DNA of 64,000 nt. Source: Luteimonas abyssi (lineage in GTDB: Bacteria; Pseudomonadota; Gammaproteobacteria; Xanthomonadales; Xanthomonadaceae). The notes beneath the pieces were generated by a model that was not told the DNA's origin, ran no database searches, and saw only the letters and a program-made list of their open reading frames with translations. The translations under genes were made by a program, and so were the position numbers. Where the stretch lies: NCBI RefSeq assembly GCF_001482195.1, contig NZ_KQ759763.1, positions 1,089,321-1,153,320 on the forward strand. The letters are read 5' to 3'. This document shows, one piece after another, positions 17,741 to 26,562 of this stretch (its first letter is position 1; each line of letters starts with the position of its first letter).

Positions 17741-20359
17741 ATGCCCCGTTCCAGATCCAAGCCGGCCCCCGACTCCGGTCGGAAACCCAAGCCCGCCACA
17801 GAGCAGGGGGCTTCGCGGGGCGCCGCACCGGGAGGGGGGCGTGCGGCGGCGGCACCCGCTGGTGGCGGGGCGGGGAGCGACGGATTCGTCCGCGTGCGCG
17901 GTGCGCGCGAGCACAATCTCAAGGACGTCGACGTCGACATTCCCCGCGACGCGCTGGTGGTGTTCACCGGCGTCTCCGGCTCGGGCAAGTCCTCGCTGGC
18001 GTTCGGCACCCTGTTCGCCGAGGCGCAGCGGCGATACCTGGATTCGATCTCGCCCTATGCGCGCCGCCTGATCGACCAGGCCGGGGTGCCGCAGGTCGAC
18101 GCGATCGACGGGCTGCCACCGGCGGTCGCGCTGCAGCAGGCGCGCGGCACGCCGACGGCGCGTTCCTCGGTCGGCAGCCTGACCACGGTCTCCAACAGCC
18201 TCCGCATGCTGTATTCGCGTGCCGGCGATTATCCGCCTGGGCAGGCCATCATCTACGCCGACGGGTTCTCGCCCAACACGCCCGCCGGGGCGTGCCCGAC
18301 CTGTCACGGGCTGGGGCGGATCTACGACGCCACCGAGGCCTCGATGGTGCCGGACCGTTCCCTGACCATCCGCGAGCGCGCCGTGGCGGCCTGGCCCGGC
18401 GCCTGGCACGGGCAGAACCAGCGCGACATCCTGACCACGCTGGGCATCGACGTCGACGTGCCGTGGTCGACGCTGCCGAAGAAGACCCGCGACTGGATCC
18501 TGTTCACCGACGAGCAGCCGGTGGTGCCGGTGTACGCCGGTTTCGACCTGACCGAAGTGCGGCAGGCACTGAAGCGGAAGACCGAACCGAGCTACATGGG
18601 TACGTTCACCAGCGCGCGGCGGCACGTGCTGCACACCTTCGCCAACACCCAGAGTCCGCAGCAGAAAAAACGCGCCGCGCACTATCTGGTCAGTGCGGAC
18701 TGCCCCGAGTGCGGTGGCAAGCGGCTGCGGCGCGAGGCGCTGGCGGTGACGTTCGCCGGGCTGGACATCGCCGCGTTCTCGCAGCGACCGCTGGACGAAC
18801 TGGCGGCGTTGCTGGCGCCGGCGGCGGCCGGACGCACGCATGCGAAGGCGCACCCCGAGCAGGCGTTGGCCGCGCAGCGCATCGCGCAGGATCTGCTGGC
18901 CCGCATCGCGGTGCTGCAGGATCTTGGGCTGGGATATCTGACCCTGGCCCGGTCCACCCCGACGTTGTCGCCGGGCGAGCTGCAGCGGCTACGGCTGGGT
19001 ACGCAGATCCGCTCGCAGCTGTTCGGCGTGGTGTACGTGATGGACGAGCCGTCGGCAGGCCTGCACCCGGCCGATGCGCAGGCGCTGTTGCGCGCGCTGG
19101 ACCAGTTGCGGGCCGCTGGAAATTCGGTGTTCGTGGTCGAGCACGAAATCGATGTGATCCGCCACGCGGACTGGATCGTCGACGTGGGCCCGGCCGCCGG
19201 CCAGCACGGCGGGCAGGTGCTCTACAGCGGGCCGCCGGCGGGCCTCGCCGAGGTGACGGCCTCGGTCACGCGTCGGTATCTGGCGGCCGATCGCGCGCCG
19301 CCGGCACGGCAGGCGCGTCGGCCCGACGGCTGGCTGCAGTTGCGCGATGTGCATCGCCACAACGTGCGCGGCCTGGACGTGGACCTGCCGCTGGGGATGT
19401 TCACGACGGTCACGGGGGTCAGCGGCTCGGGCAAATCGTCGCTGGTGAGCCAGGCGCTGGTGGAGCTGCTGGCTGCGCACCTGGGGGCGGGCCGCGACGA
19501 CACGGACACGCCGCTGGACCCGCTCGAACGCGAGACAGTGGTGCCGCTGGAAGGCCGCATCGTCGGTGACCTGGAGCAGGTGCGGCGGCTGGTGCGCGTG
19601 GACCAGAAGCCGATCGGGCGCACGCCGCGCTCGAACCTGGCGACCTATACGGGTCTGTTCGATCACGTCCGCAAGCTGTTCGCGGCCACGCCTGCGGCGA
19701 AGCGTCGCCGCTACGATGCGGGGCACTTCTCCTTCAACGTCGCCAAGGGCCGCTGCGCGACCTGCGAAGGCGAGGGCTTCGTGAGCGTGGAACTGCTGTT
19801 CATGCCCAGCGTCTACGCGCCGTGCCCCACTTGCCACGGCCGCCGCTACGATGCGAAGACGCTGGCGGTCACCCTGCGCGGCAAGAGCATCGCCGACGTG
19901 CTCGAACTCACCGTTGCCGACGCTGCGGCGTTCTTCGCCGATGACGCACCGATCGCGCGGCCGCTGCAGGCGCTGGCGGAGGTCGGTCTGGGCTACCTGC
20001 GGCTGGGCCAGCCGGCCACCGAGTTCTCCGGCGGCGAGGCGCAACGGATCAAGCTGGCCACCGAACTGCAGCGCCAGCAACGGCGCGGCACCGTCTACGT
20101 GCTGGACGAGCCGACCACCGGCCTGCACCCAAGCGACGTGGACACGCTGATGCGCCAGCTGCAAGGGCTGGTGGAGGCCGGTAGCACGGTGATCGCGGTG
20201 GAGCACGATATGCGCGTGGCCGCGGCCAGCGACTGGATCGTCGACATGGGCCCGGGCGCCGGCGATGCCGGTGGACGGGTGGTGGCGGCCGGGCCTCCCG
20301 CGCAGGTGGCTGCGCAGCGCGACAGCCGTACCGCCCCTTTTCTGAAGGCGGCGCTCTGA
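17741..20359 (+). CDS. Short UvrA paralogue (class II UvrA/UvrA2-like ABC ATPase)
   Basis: An 872-residue twin ABC ATPase of the UvrA family. The first Walker A is GVSGSGKSSLAFGT (about 77-90), with a zinc Cys pair CPTCHGLG (about 185), a degenerate signature LSPGELQRL (about 409) and Walker B VYVMDEPSAG (about 431). The second half has GVSGSGKSSL (about 558), zinc cysteines CATCEGEG...CPTCHG (about 672-697), signature FSGGEAQRI (about 762) and VYVLDEPTTG (about 785). The large UvrB-binding insertion of canonical UvrA is absent between RSSVGSL and ACPTCHG. It is therefore probably a damage- or drug-tolerance paralogue rather than the main excision-repair UvrA. A tract of nine C lies just before the chosen ATG. 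Confidence 0.85.
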   Translation: MPRSRSKPAPDSGRKPKPATEQGASRGAAPGGGRAAAAPAGGGAGSDGFVRVRGAREHNLKDVDVDIPRDALVVFTGVSGSGKSSLAFGTLFAEAQRRYLDSISPYARRLIDQAGVPQVDAIDGLPPAVALQQARGTPTARSSVGSLTTVSNSLRMLYSRAGDYPPGQAIIYADGFSPNTPAGACPTCHGLGRIYDATEASMVPDRSLTIRERAVAAWPGAWHGQNQRDILTTLGIDVDVPWSTLPKKTRDWILFTDEQPVVPVYAGFDLTEVRQALKRKTEPSYMGTFTSARRHVLHTFANTQSPQQKKRAAHYLVSADCPECGGKRLRREALAVTFAGLDIAAFSQRPLDELAALLAPAAAGRTHAKAHPEQALAAQRIAQDLLARIAVLQDLGLGYLTLARSTPTLSPGELQRLRLGTQIRSQLFGVVYVMDEPSAGLHPADAQALLRALDQLRAAGNSVFVVEHEIDVIRHADWIVDVGPAAGQHGGQVLYSGPPAGLAEVTASVTRRYLAADRAPPARQARRPDGWLQLRDVHRHNVRGLDVDLPLGMFTTVTGVSGSGKSSLVSQALVELLAAHLGAGRDDTDTPLDPLERETVVPLEGRIVGDLEQVRRLVRVDQKPIGRTPRSNLATYTGLFDHVRKLFAATPAAKRRRYDAGHFSFNVAKGRCATCEGEGFVSVELLFMPSVYAPCPTCHGRRYDAKTLAVTLRGKSIADVLELTVADAAAFFADDAPIARPLQALAEVGLGYLRLGQPATEFSGGEAQRIKLATELQRQQRRGTVYVLDEPTTGLHPSDVDTLMRQLQGLVEAGSTVIAVEHDMRVAAASDWIVDMGPGAGDAGGRVVAAGPPAQVAAQRDSRTAPFLKAAL

Positions 20360-20488
20360 CGAGGGCCGCGCATGGACGGGGCGTCGAGCGGCTGGACGCC
20401 GGTCCTGAGAAAACGCGCGCGGACCGTTCTTTGACACCGCCGCCCGGCTCTGGTCCCATCGCCGGCTGATTCCGCCGTGGATGCCCCG

Positions 20489-21643
20489 ATGTCGACGATC
20501 CCGCCCGCGCTGCAGGCGCTCGAAACCGAGATGACCGAATGGCGCCAGCGCATCCACGCCTGGCCCGAACTCGGTTTCGAGGAAGAGCGCACTTCCGCGC
20601 TGGTCGCCGAGGTGCTCGAGGGGCTCGGGCTCGACGTGCATCGCGGGCTCGGCGGCACCGGCGTGGTGGCGGTGATCGACAGCGGTGTGCCGGGACCGTC
20701 GATCGGTCTGCGCGCGGACATGGATGCCTTGCCGATGGACGAGCAGAGCGATCTGCCGTTTCGCTCGCAGCGCCCCGGCGTTGCCCACACCTGCGGGCAC
20801 GACGGCCATACCTCGGCGCTGCTGGGCACCGCCAAGCACCTGGCGGCGCATCCGCCGGCGCGCGGCCGGGTGGTGCTGATCTTCCAGCCGGCGGAGGAAG
20901 GCGGGCGCGGCGCGATCCGGATGATCGCCGACGGGCTGTTCGAGCGATTCCCGTGCGACGAGGTGTACGCGTACCACAACATGCCGCTGCTGGGTTTCGG
21001 CGAAGCCAGCGTGCGCAGCGGGGCGACGTTGCAGTCGCTGGCGGTGTTCGAGATCGCGGTGGAGGGCGTGGGCGGGCACGCCGCCGCGCCGCACAAGGCG
21101 ACCGACCCGCTGCAGGTGGCCGCGCGCCTGGCCACCGAGATCCCGGCCATCGTCGGCCGCCACATCGACCCGATGGAGGCGGCGCTGATCAACGTGGGCT
21201 CGCTGCAGGCCGGCACCACCCACAACATCATCCCGTCGTCGGCGACGCTCAGCGGCACGTTCCGCGCGCTGTCGAAGGAGGTGCACGAGGAGTTGCTGAA
21301 GCGACTGCGCGCGCTGTGCGAGGGCTATGCGGCCATCTCCGGCTGCACGGTGACGCTCGAGATCCCGCACGCGTGCCCGCCCTGCGTCAACGCGGCCGAA
21401 CAGGCCGCGCTGGCGGCCGAAGCGATCGGCGAGGTGCTGGGCGTGGACAAGGTGAGGACGGACATGCGGCCGTATCCGTTCTCCGACGATTTCTCCTACA
21501 TGCTCGACCAGTGGCCGGGCGCCTACCTGTTCCTGGGCATGGACAGCGCGATGTGCCACCACCCGACCTTCCGCTTCGACGATGCGCTGCTGCCGGTGGC
21601 CGCGGCGGTGTTCGACCGCATCGTGCGCAAGCGGCTGGGGTAG
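20489..21643 (+). CDS. M20D-family amidohydrolase (hippurate hydrolase-like)
   Basis: A 384-residue cytoplasmic zinc amidohydrolase that hydrolyses N-acyl amino acids or related amides. Family motifs are RQRIHAWPELGFEE, LRADMDALPM, HTCGHDGHTSALLG, FQPAEEGGRGA and GGHAAAPHKATDP. Near the C-terminus, FSDDFSYM and CHHPTFRFDD complete the metal site. The ATG at 20489 is preferred; a GTG four codons upstream is possible. The exact substrate cannot be told. A bidirectional hairpin separates it from the convergent glutathione transferase gene. Confidence 0.88.
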   Translation: MSTIPPALQALETEMTEWRQRIHAWPELGFEEERTSALVAEVLEGLGLDVHRGLGGTGVVAVIDSGVPGPSIGLRADMDALPMDEQSDLPFRSQRPGVAHTCGHDGHTSALLGTAKHLAAHPPARGRVVLIFQPAEEGGRGAIRMIADGLFERFPCDEVYAYHNMPLLGFGEASVRSGATLQSLAVFEIAVEGVGGHAAAPHKATDPLQVAARLATEIPAIVGRHIDPMEAALINVGSLQAGTTHNIIPSSATLSGTFRALSKEVHEELLKRLRALCEGYAAISGCTVTLEIPHACPPCVNAAEQAALAAEAIGEVLGVDKVRTDMRPYPFSDDFSYMLDQWPGAYLFLGMDSAMCHHPTFRFDDALLPVAAAVFDRIVRKRLG

Positions 21644-21655
21644 GGCGCTTTCGGT

Positions 21656-21678
21656 TCGCGGGCGAGGCAGGCCCGCGA
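21656..21678. terminator. Bidirectional hairpin between convergent genes
   Basis: A perfect 8-bp stem TCGCGGGC/GCCCGCGA with a 7-base loop, placed between the stops of the amidohydrolase and the glutathione transferase, 42 bases apart. Confidence 0.6.
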
Positions 21679-21684
21679 TCGTCC

Positions 21685-22320
21685 TCACGCCATCGGCGGG
21701 GCGTCGCCCCAGACCCTGGCGTAGGCGGGCCGTGCGTGGAACCGGCGCAACCAGTCGCGCGCATGCGGATGCCCCTCGACCGACACGCCGCAGTACAGGC
21801 TGTAGGTGATCATGCAGGCCACGATGAGGTCGGCCAGCGAATAGGCCTCGCCCAACAGCCAGGGCCGGCCTGACAGCGCGGTATCCAGGCGTCCCAGCGC
21901 CGCGTCGATGCGCCGCAGGGCCTCCGTCGCCAGCGGAGGATGGTGCAGACCGGCATCCACCATCGGGCTCCGTGCGAAGTTGAGCGCGTTGACGAGGGTG
22001 CCGTAGCTCACGTAGACCCAGGCCGTCCACGACAGCGCCGTTAGCCGTTCCGGCGTGTCCGCGGCGGGCCACAGGCCGCGCTCGACGCCGTGCCGCTCGC
22101 CCAGCCACTGCAGGATTTCCAGGGCCTCGAACAGGGGCGTCCCGTCGACGACCAGCGTCGGCACCACGCCGTGCGGATTGAGGGCGAGATAGTCGGGATG
22201 CTTCTGCTCGCCCTTGGCGAGGTCGAGCATGACCACCTCGCAGTCGAGATCGAGTTCGGCCAGCGCACAGACCACCGGCGTGGCGCTGGACATGGGTGCG
22301 GCGAAGAGTTTCAGGGACAT
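21685..22320 (-). CDS. Glutathione S-transferase family protein
   Basis: A 211-residue cytosolic GST. The N-terminal thioredoxin-like domain reads LKLFAAPMSSATPVVCALAEL..., with the cis-Pro segment HGVVPTLVVDG and the glutathione-binding PLFEALEILQWLGE. The helical C-terminal domain includes WLLGEAYSLADLIVACMI. The ATG at 22320 follows AGGAGG, a strong ribosome binding site. It is divergent from a WYL-type regulator, and the palindrome between them suggests that the regulator controls this gene. Confidence 0.9.
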   Translation of the reverse strand: MSLKLFAAPMSSATPVVCALAELDLDCEVVMLDLAKGEQKHPDYLALNPHGVVPTLVVDGTPLFEALEILQWLGERHGVERGLWPAADTPERLTALSWTAWVYVSYGTLVNALNFARSPMVDAGLHHPPLATEALRRIDAALGRLDTALSGRPWLLGEAYSLADLIVACMITYSLYCGVSVEGHPHARDWLRRFHARPAYARVWGDAPPMA

Positions 22321-22380
22321 CGAGGACCTCCTGGCGATCGGGTGCGGTGTGGATGAGGCGCACAGGCTAGGGGCCATTGC

Positions 22381-22395
22381 GGACAGTTTCTGTCC
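22381..22395. promoter_or_regulatory. Candidate operator of the WYL regulator
   Basis: GGACAG TTT CTGTCC is a perfect 6-bp inverted repeat in the 99-base gap between the divergent glutathione transferase and regulator genes. Operators of the GGACA-N-TGTCC kind, placed beside YafY/WYL regulator genes, fit this position. It overlaps the region where both promoters must lie. Confidence 0.55.
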
Positions 22396-22419
22396 TGAAT
22401 CCGCGACTAGACTGACGCC

Positions 22420-23406
22420 GTGCTCGGAACCTCCGCCCGTCTGCTGCGTCTGCTCAGCCTGCTCCAGGCCCGCCGGTTCTGGACCGGTCCGGAGCTGGCC
22501 GGGCGATTGGAGGTGACGCCGCGTACGGTGCGCAGGGATATCGAGCGTCTGCGTGGCCTGGGGTATCCGGTGCGTGCCAGCGCCGGCCCCGCGGGCGGGT
22601 ACGAACTGGCTGCGGGCGCGGCGTTGCCGCCGCTGCTGCTGGAGGACGACGAGGCGCTGGCGGTCGCGCTCGGCCTGCGCCTGGCGACGACGGAGGCGGT
22701 GACGGGGCTGGACGATGCCGGCCTGCGCGCACTGGCGAAACTCGAACAGGTGCTGCCGACCCGGTTGCGCGTCCGCGTGCGCGGTCTGCATGCGGCCATG
22801 GTGCCGCTGGCGGCGGCCGGTCCCGCGGTGGATGCGGAGCACCTGGGGCTGCTGGCGGGGGCCTGCCGCGACCACGTGCGCGTCGCATTCGGCTATGCGC
22901 GCCACGACGGCGCACGCAGCGAGCGCGAGGTCGAGCCGCACGCGCTCGTGTGTTCGGGCGGTCGCTGGTATCTGCTGGCCTGGGACCGTGTGCGCGACGA
23001 CTGGCGGACGTTCCGCATCGATCGCATCCTGGGGGCATCGCGCACCGGTGTGCGCTTCCTGCCGCGACCGGTGCCGGGGAACGATCCGGCGGCCTATGTG
23101 TCGCGCGCGGTCGCGTCCGATGTCTACCCGCTGCGTGCCCGCATCGTGCTGCACGCCCCCCTGTCGCGCATGGCCGAAAGGATCCCGCCTCTGGCCGGGC
23201 GGCTCACCCGCCTGGACGACACGCGCTGTCTGCTGGAAGCCGGTGCGCGCGCGCCCGACATGCTGCTCGTGCATGTGGCGGCGCTGGGGGTGGCGTTCGA
23301 CGTGATCGAACCGCCCGCATTGGTGGCGTGCCTGCGCGCGCTGACGGCGAGGCTGGTGGACGCCGAGACGCGCACGCGTGCAGCCGTCGACAAGGCGCCG
23401 GCCTGA
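22420..23406 (+). CDS. YafY-family transcriptional regulator (HTH + WYL)
   Basis: A 328-residue regulator. The N-terminal winged helix-turn-helix reads RFWTGPELAGRLEVTPRTVRRDIERLRGLGYPV. The middle WYL domain reads VRVAFGYARHDG...EVEPHALVCSGGRWYLLAWDRVRDDWRTFRIDRI. The C-terminal WCX-like part follows. WYL domains sense small ligands or nucleotides. The start is GTG at 22420. There is no Shine-Dalgarno and a TAGACT-like -10 lies about 10-15 bases upstream, so the message may be leaderless. The likely target is the divergent glutathione transferase. Confidence 0.85.
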   Translation: MLGTSARLLRLLSLLQARRFWTGPELAGRLEVTPRTVRRDIERLRGLGYPVRASAGPAGGYELAAGAALPPLLLEDDEALAVALGLRLATTEAVTGLDDAGLRALAKLEQVLPTRLRVRVRGLHAAMVPLAAAGPAVDAEHLGLLAGACRDHVRVAFGYARHDGARSEREVEPHALVCSGGRWYLLAWDRVRDDWRTFRIDRILGASRTGVRFLPRPVPGNDPAAYVSRAVASDVYPLRARIVLHAPLSRMAERIPPLAGRLTRLDDTRCLLEAGARAPDMLLVHVAALGVAFDVIEPPALVACLRALTARLVDAETRTRAAVDKAPA

Positions 23407-23413
23407 CAGGCCG
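23399..23413. terminator. Short hairpin between convergent genes
   Basis: CGGCCT GAC AGGCCG, a 6-bp perfect stem overlapping the stop codon of the WYL regulator and facing the end of the small ParS-like gene. Confidence 0.4.
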
Positions 23414-23418
23414 CTCGC

Positions 23419-23646
23419 CTACAGGAGGCGATGTTCGGCGCGCACCGTATCCAGCAGGAAACGCACCACCCGCTCGCCTTCGCCACGCGCGACCAGCTGG
23501 TGCGCGGTGGCACCGCCGCAGGTGGCGATGGGGTCGCCGAGATACCAGGTCTTGATCTCGCTGCCCTCGACGCCGAGCTGGCGGGCGATGCAGAGGATCA
23601 GCTGCCGGATGTCGGACTGGGATGCGGTCGATGCTGGTGCGCTCAT
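23419..23646 (-). CDS. Small MbcA/ParS-like toxin-binding domain protein
   Basis: A 75-residue soluble protein. The second half, WYLGDPIATCGGATAHQLVARGEGERVVRFL, resembles the C-terminal toxin-binding domain of Xre/MbcA/ParS antitoxins, which typically shows W...P...LGG.TP..L...G....V...L. The N-terminal DNA-binding domain of such antitoxins is missing, and no RES-type toxin gene is adjacent. Its ATG overlaps the sensor kinase stop (ATGA), so it is the last cistron of the two-component operon. Its role there is unknown, and the family assignment is tentative. Confidence 0.6.
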   Translation of the reverse strand: MSAPASTASQSDIRQLILCIARQLGVEGSEIKTWYLGDPIATCGGATAHQLVARGEGERVVRFLLDTVRAEHRLL

Positions 23647-25013
23647 GAGTGGCTCTCCGCGGAGGAAAAAGTGACCACGAACCGCGCGCCTTCGTTCTGG
23701 CTGGACGGGGCGATGCGGATGTCCCAGCCCAGCGCGTGGCAGATTTCCCGGCAGATCGCGAGCCCGAGCCCGGCACCGCCGGTCGGCGCCTGCTCGCCGC
23801 GCCGGAAGCGTTCGAACAGATGCGCACGTCCGGTCTCGGGAATGCCCGGGCCGTCGTCGACGACCTGGAAGCCGTGCGGGCCCAGATGCAGCACCACCTT
23901 GCCGCCGGCGGGCGTGTGCTGGACGGCGTTTTCCAGCAGGTTCTTGATCAGCATGAAGACCGCGCCGGCGTCGGCCTCGACCTTCGCGTCGTGGGCGTCG
24001 TCGTCGATCTCGAGTTGCAGGTGCACATTGCGGCGATCGGCGACGCGCGTGAGGTAGTCCACCGCGTCCGAGGCGGCCTCGTGCATCGCGATCTGCGAGA
24101 AGCGGTAGTTGTGACCTTCGCTGGCTTCGGCCAGATGCAGCAGCTGGTTCACCTGGCGCGCCATCATGGCGATGTCGCGCAGGACCGCCTCGCGGTCGGG
24201 GGTGCCCAGTTCGATCTCGGCCTGCAGCAGCGACAGCGGTGTCTTGAGTTCGTGCGCGGCGGTGGCCAGGAAGTCCTGCTGGATGCGGAAGCCCTGTTCC
24301 AGCCGTGCCAGCGCGGCGTTGAGGGTGTCGATCATCGGCTGCAGCTCGCTGGGCATTTCGTCCACGTGCAGTCGCGCCGAAAGATTGCGCGGGCCGATAC
24401 CGGCGGCGACGGTGGAGGCGCGGCGCAGCGGTTGCACCAGGCGCCGCGTGGTGAGGAAGGCGACGACGGCGAACGTCACCAGCGCCAGCACCACGGCGAC
24501 GGAGCCCGCGCGCAGGTACAGCTTGCTGGCGTAATGCTGGAGTGCGGTGACCAGGCGCTCGCTGCGCACGACCTCGATCAGGTAGGGCTGGCCGTCGCGG
24601 ATCACCGTGCGCCGTTCCAGGCGTAACACCAGCGCCTGCTCACCGTTGGGGACATGGACCGTGTCGGCACCCGGCGGCGCGGCGCGCAGCGCCTCCAGGG
24701 CCGGGCTTTCGAGGCTTTCCAGAACGGCCGCGCCGCGCGCATCGGTCACCCGGTAGGCGGCGTCCTTGGGCATCCCGTCGTAGGAGTTGGCGTTATGGCT
24801 CTTGAGCTCGAGCTGCGGCCGGCCATCGGCGTCGAGGGTGAAGGTGCGGTCGATGTCGTCGATCTGGTCGATGACCTCCGAGCGCATGATGTAGTCCGAG
24901 GGCGTGGGCCAGACCAGCAGGCAGAGGCTCAACGCCACCGCCAGCGCCGTCAGCAGACCGGTCATGGCCGACAGCATCATGCGGCCGAACAGGCTGCGCG
25001 GCATCCGCATCAT
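23643..25013 (-). CDS. Sensor histidine kinase
   Basis: A 456-residue membrane kinase. Transmembrane segments at about residues 12-34 and 165-188 enclose a periplasmic sensor domain of about 130 residues. A HAMP linker (RRLVQPLRRASTVAAGI) is followed by the phospho-acceptor box TAAHELKTPLSLLQAE. The ATP-binding motifs are NLLENAVQHTP, DDGPGIP and GGAGLGLAIC. The start MMRMPRS at 25013 overlaps the response regulator stop (ATGA), which pairs the two. The signal is unknown; the MipA gene upstream hints at an envelope cue. Confidence 0.92.
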   Translation of the reverse strand: MMRMPRSLFGRMMLSAMTGLLTALAVALSLCLLVWPTPSDYIMRSEVIDQIDDIDRTFTLDADGRPQLELKSHNANSYDGMPKDAAYRVTDARGAAVLESLESPALEALRAAPPGADTVHVPNGEQALVLRLERRTVIRDGQPYLIEVVRSERLVTALQHYASKLYLRAGSVAVVLALVTFAVVAFLTTRRLVQPLRRASTVAAGIGPRNLSARLHVDEMPSELQPMIDTLNAALARLEQGFRIQQDFLATAAHELKTPLSLLQAEIELGTPDREAVLRDIAMMARQVNQLLHLAEASEGHNYRFSQIAMHEAASDAVDYLTRVADRRNVHLQLEIDDDAHDAKVEADAGAVFMLIKNLLENAVQHTPAGGKVVLHLGPHGFQVVDDGPGIPETGRAHLFERFRRGEQAPTGGAGLGLAICREICHALGWDIRIAPSSQNEGARFVVTFSSAESHS

Positions 25014-25690
25014 GTGGGGCTGTCCTGCAGCGCGTAGCCCTGGCCGCGCAGGTTGACGAGGGTGGGGTTGGCGCAGATCGCGGCGAGCTTCTTGCGCAGG
25101 CGGTGCAGGGCGACATCGAGCGCGTTGGGCGTGACCGCTTCGCCGAGGCCCCAGGCGGCCTGTTCGAGCACTTGCCGGCGCACGGTCCGGCCGTTCGCAC
25201 GCACGAGACAGATCATGATCTGCAGCTCGGCCGGTGCCAGGGAAACGGTGTCGTCGCCGCAACGCATGCTGCCGGCTTCGGGGGCCACCTGCAGTCCCGC
25301 GTACTCGAGCAGCGAGTCGCGCAGGGTGGGCGGACGGCGCATGAGGGCGCGTACACGGGCCAGCAGTTCCTCCAGGGCGAAGGGCTTGGTGAGGTAATCG
25401 TCGGCACCGGCTTCGAGCCCGTCGACGCGATCGCGCAGGGCGTCGCGGGCCGTCAGCATCAGGCACGGCACGCGGTGACCGTTGGTGCGCAGGCGACGGA
25501 CGAGCTCCAGGCCGTCGCCACCGGGCAGGCCGCGGTCGACGATCACCGCCGCGTACGGATGTTCGATCAGCGGCCGCCACGCGGATTCGGCGTCGGGGAA
25601 CACGTCCACGGCGATACCGGCGGCCGCCAGCCCGCGCTCCACCAGCGTGGCGAGGCGGGCGTGGTCTTCGACCAGGGCGATGCGGTTCAT
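25010..25690 (-). CDS. OmpR-family response regulator
   Basis: A 226-residue regulator. The receiver domain begins MNRIALVEDH, with phospho-acceptor Asp in AVIVDRGLPGGDG and Lys in DDYLTKPF. The C-terminal winged helix ends in NALDVALHRLRKKL...LVNLRGQGYAL, the OmpR/PhoB DNA-binding form. I prefer the ATG at 25690, matching the usual OmpR-family opening; an ATG three codons upstream is possible and neither has a clear Shine-Dalgarno. It lies 68 bp below mipA and overlaps the kinase gene, so mipA-regulator-kinase-ParS-like may be one transcript. Confidence 0.92.
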   Translation of the reverse strand: MNRIALVEDHARLATLVERGLAAAGIAVDVFPDAESAWRPLIEHPYAAVIVDRGLPGGDGLELVRRLRTNGHRVPCLMLTARDALRDRVDGLEAGADDYLTKPFALEELLARVRALMRRPPTLRDSLLEYAGLQVAPEAGSMRCGDDTVSLAPAELQIMICLVRANGRTVRRQVLEQAAWGLGEAVTPNALDVALHRLRKKLAAICANPTLVNLRGQGYALQDSPT

Positions 25691-25758
25691 GGCGGACATC
25701 GTGGGGGAAACCCGGGCAGACGGCGAGCAGTGTGCGCGCCGGCCGCCTGGGCGGATCC

Positions 25759-26562
25759 TCAGAATCGGCGGCTGATGCCGATCAGCAGGCGGGCGGCGCC
25801 GTCGCTGTCGGGCTCGAGCAGCGGGCTGTCGGTGATCTCGGACGGCAGGAAGTCGTAGCCGATGTCGCCGATCAACGTCCAGTTCGCGCGGAGCGGCCTC
25901 ACGACACCCACGCTGACACGTGGCACCACGGCCGAGCCGGGCCGATAGACGGGGGCACCGCGGGCGACTTCGGAATCCAGGGTGCCGTAGTAGTAGCCGA
26001 CCAGGTCGCTGGACATCCAGCGTGCGCCCACGCCGGGTTCGATGATGTTGCCGCCCCAGCGGATCGGATAGCTGTAATGCAGCGAAGCTTCCTGGCCGTC
26101 GCTGGTGTCGGTGATGTCGGCCAGCAGACGCAGACGGACCCGGCCGGGCGTGCCGACCCATTCGGCCGAGAAACCAGCATCGACGCCGTCGTGGCGGTTT
26201 TCCAGGTGGGCCGCATCGACGCCGTTGGCGGCGAGATCGGCGGTGCTCAGGTCGTCGATGTCGAAGCCGTCCAGGCGGCCGGCGACGATCGCGCTGATCT
26301 TGATGTTGTCGCGGTTGATCAGGTGGTAGCCGGCGGTGATGCCCTGGAAAAAGAAGCGTTCGCCTTCGTAGCTGATCAGCGGGATCGGCCGGTAGCGGGT
26401 GCCTTCGCCCGCGTAGGGACTGTCGATGATGCCGGCGCCGACGCCGATGCTCCAGCCGTCGGCGCGACGTTCTGCGGGAGGCTGTGCGCCGGTGGGAACG
26501 GGACTCTGGGCGAAGGCGGCGCAGGGCAGGGCGAGCAGCAGCAGGGTCGACAGTCGGCGCAT
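25759..26562 (-). CDS. MipA/OmpV-family outer membrane protein
   Basis: A 267-residue outer membrane beta-barrel protein. The signal peptide MRRLSTLLLLALPCAAFAQ has a good cleavage site after AFA. The mature part has the family features GVGAGIIDSPYAGEGTRYRPIPLISYEGERFFFQG and alternating beta-strands, ending in a terminal aromatic (ISRRF) typical of outer membrane proteins. MipA was described as a scaffold for MltA in murein synthesis; many homologues are envelope-stress targets of neighbouring two-component systems, which fits the genes downstream. Confidence 0.88.
   Translation of the reverse strand: MRRLSTLLLLALPCAAFAQSPVPTGAQPPAERRADGWSIGVGAGIIDSPYAGEGTRYRPIPLISYEGERFFFQGITAGYHLINRDNIKISAIVAGRLDGFDIDDLSTADLAANGVDAAHLENRHDGVDAGFSAEWVGTPGRVRLRLLADITDTSDGQEASLHYSYPIRWGGNIIEPGVGARWMSSDLVGYYYGTLDSEVARGAPVYRPGSAVVPRVSVGVVRPLRANWTLIGDIGYDFLPSEITDSPLLEPDSDGAARLLIGISRRF

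Noticed and set aside
18989-22363. An 1124-codon minus-strand frame spanning the uvrA-like, amidohydrolase and glutathione transferase genes
   Set aside because: It crosses three unrelated genes and has shadow composition; all three real products show family motifs in other frames.
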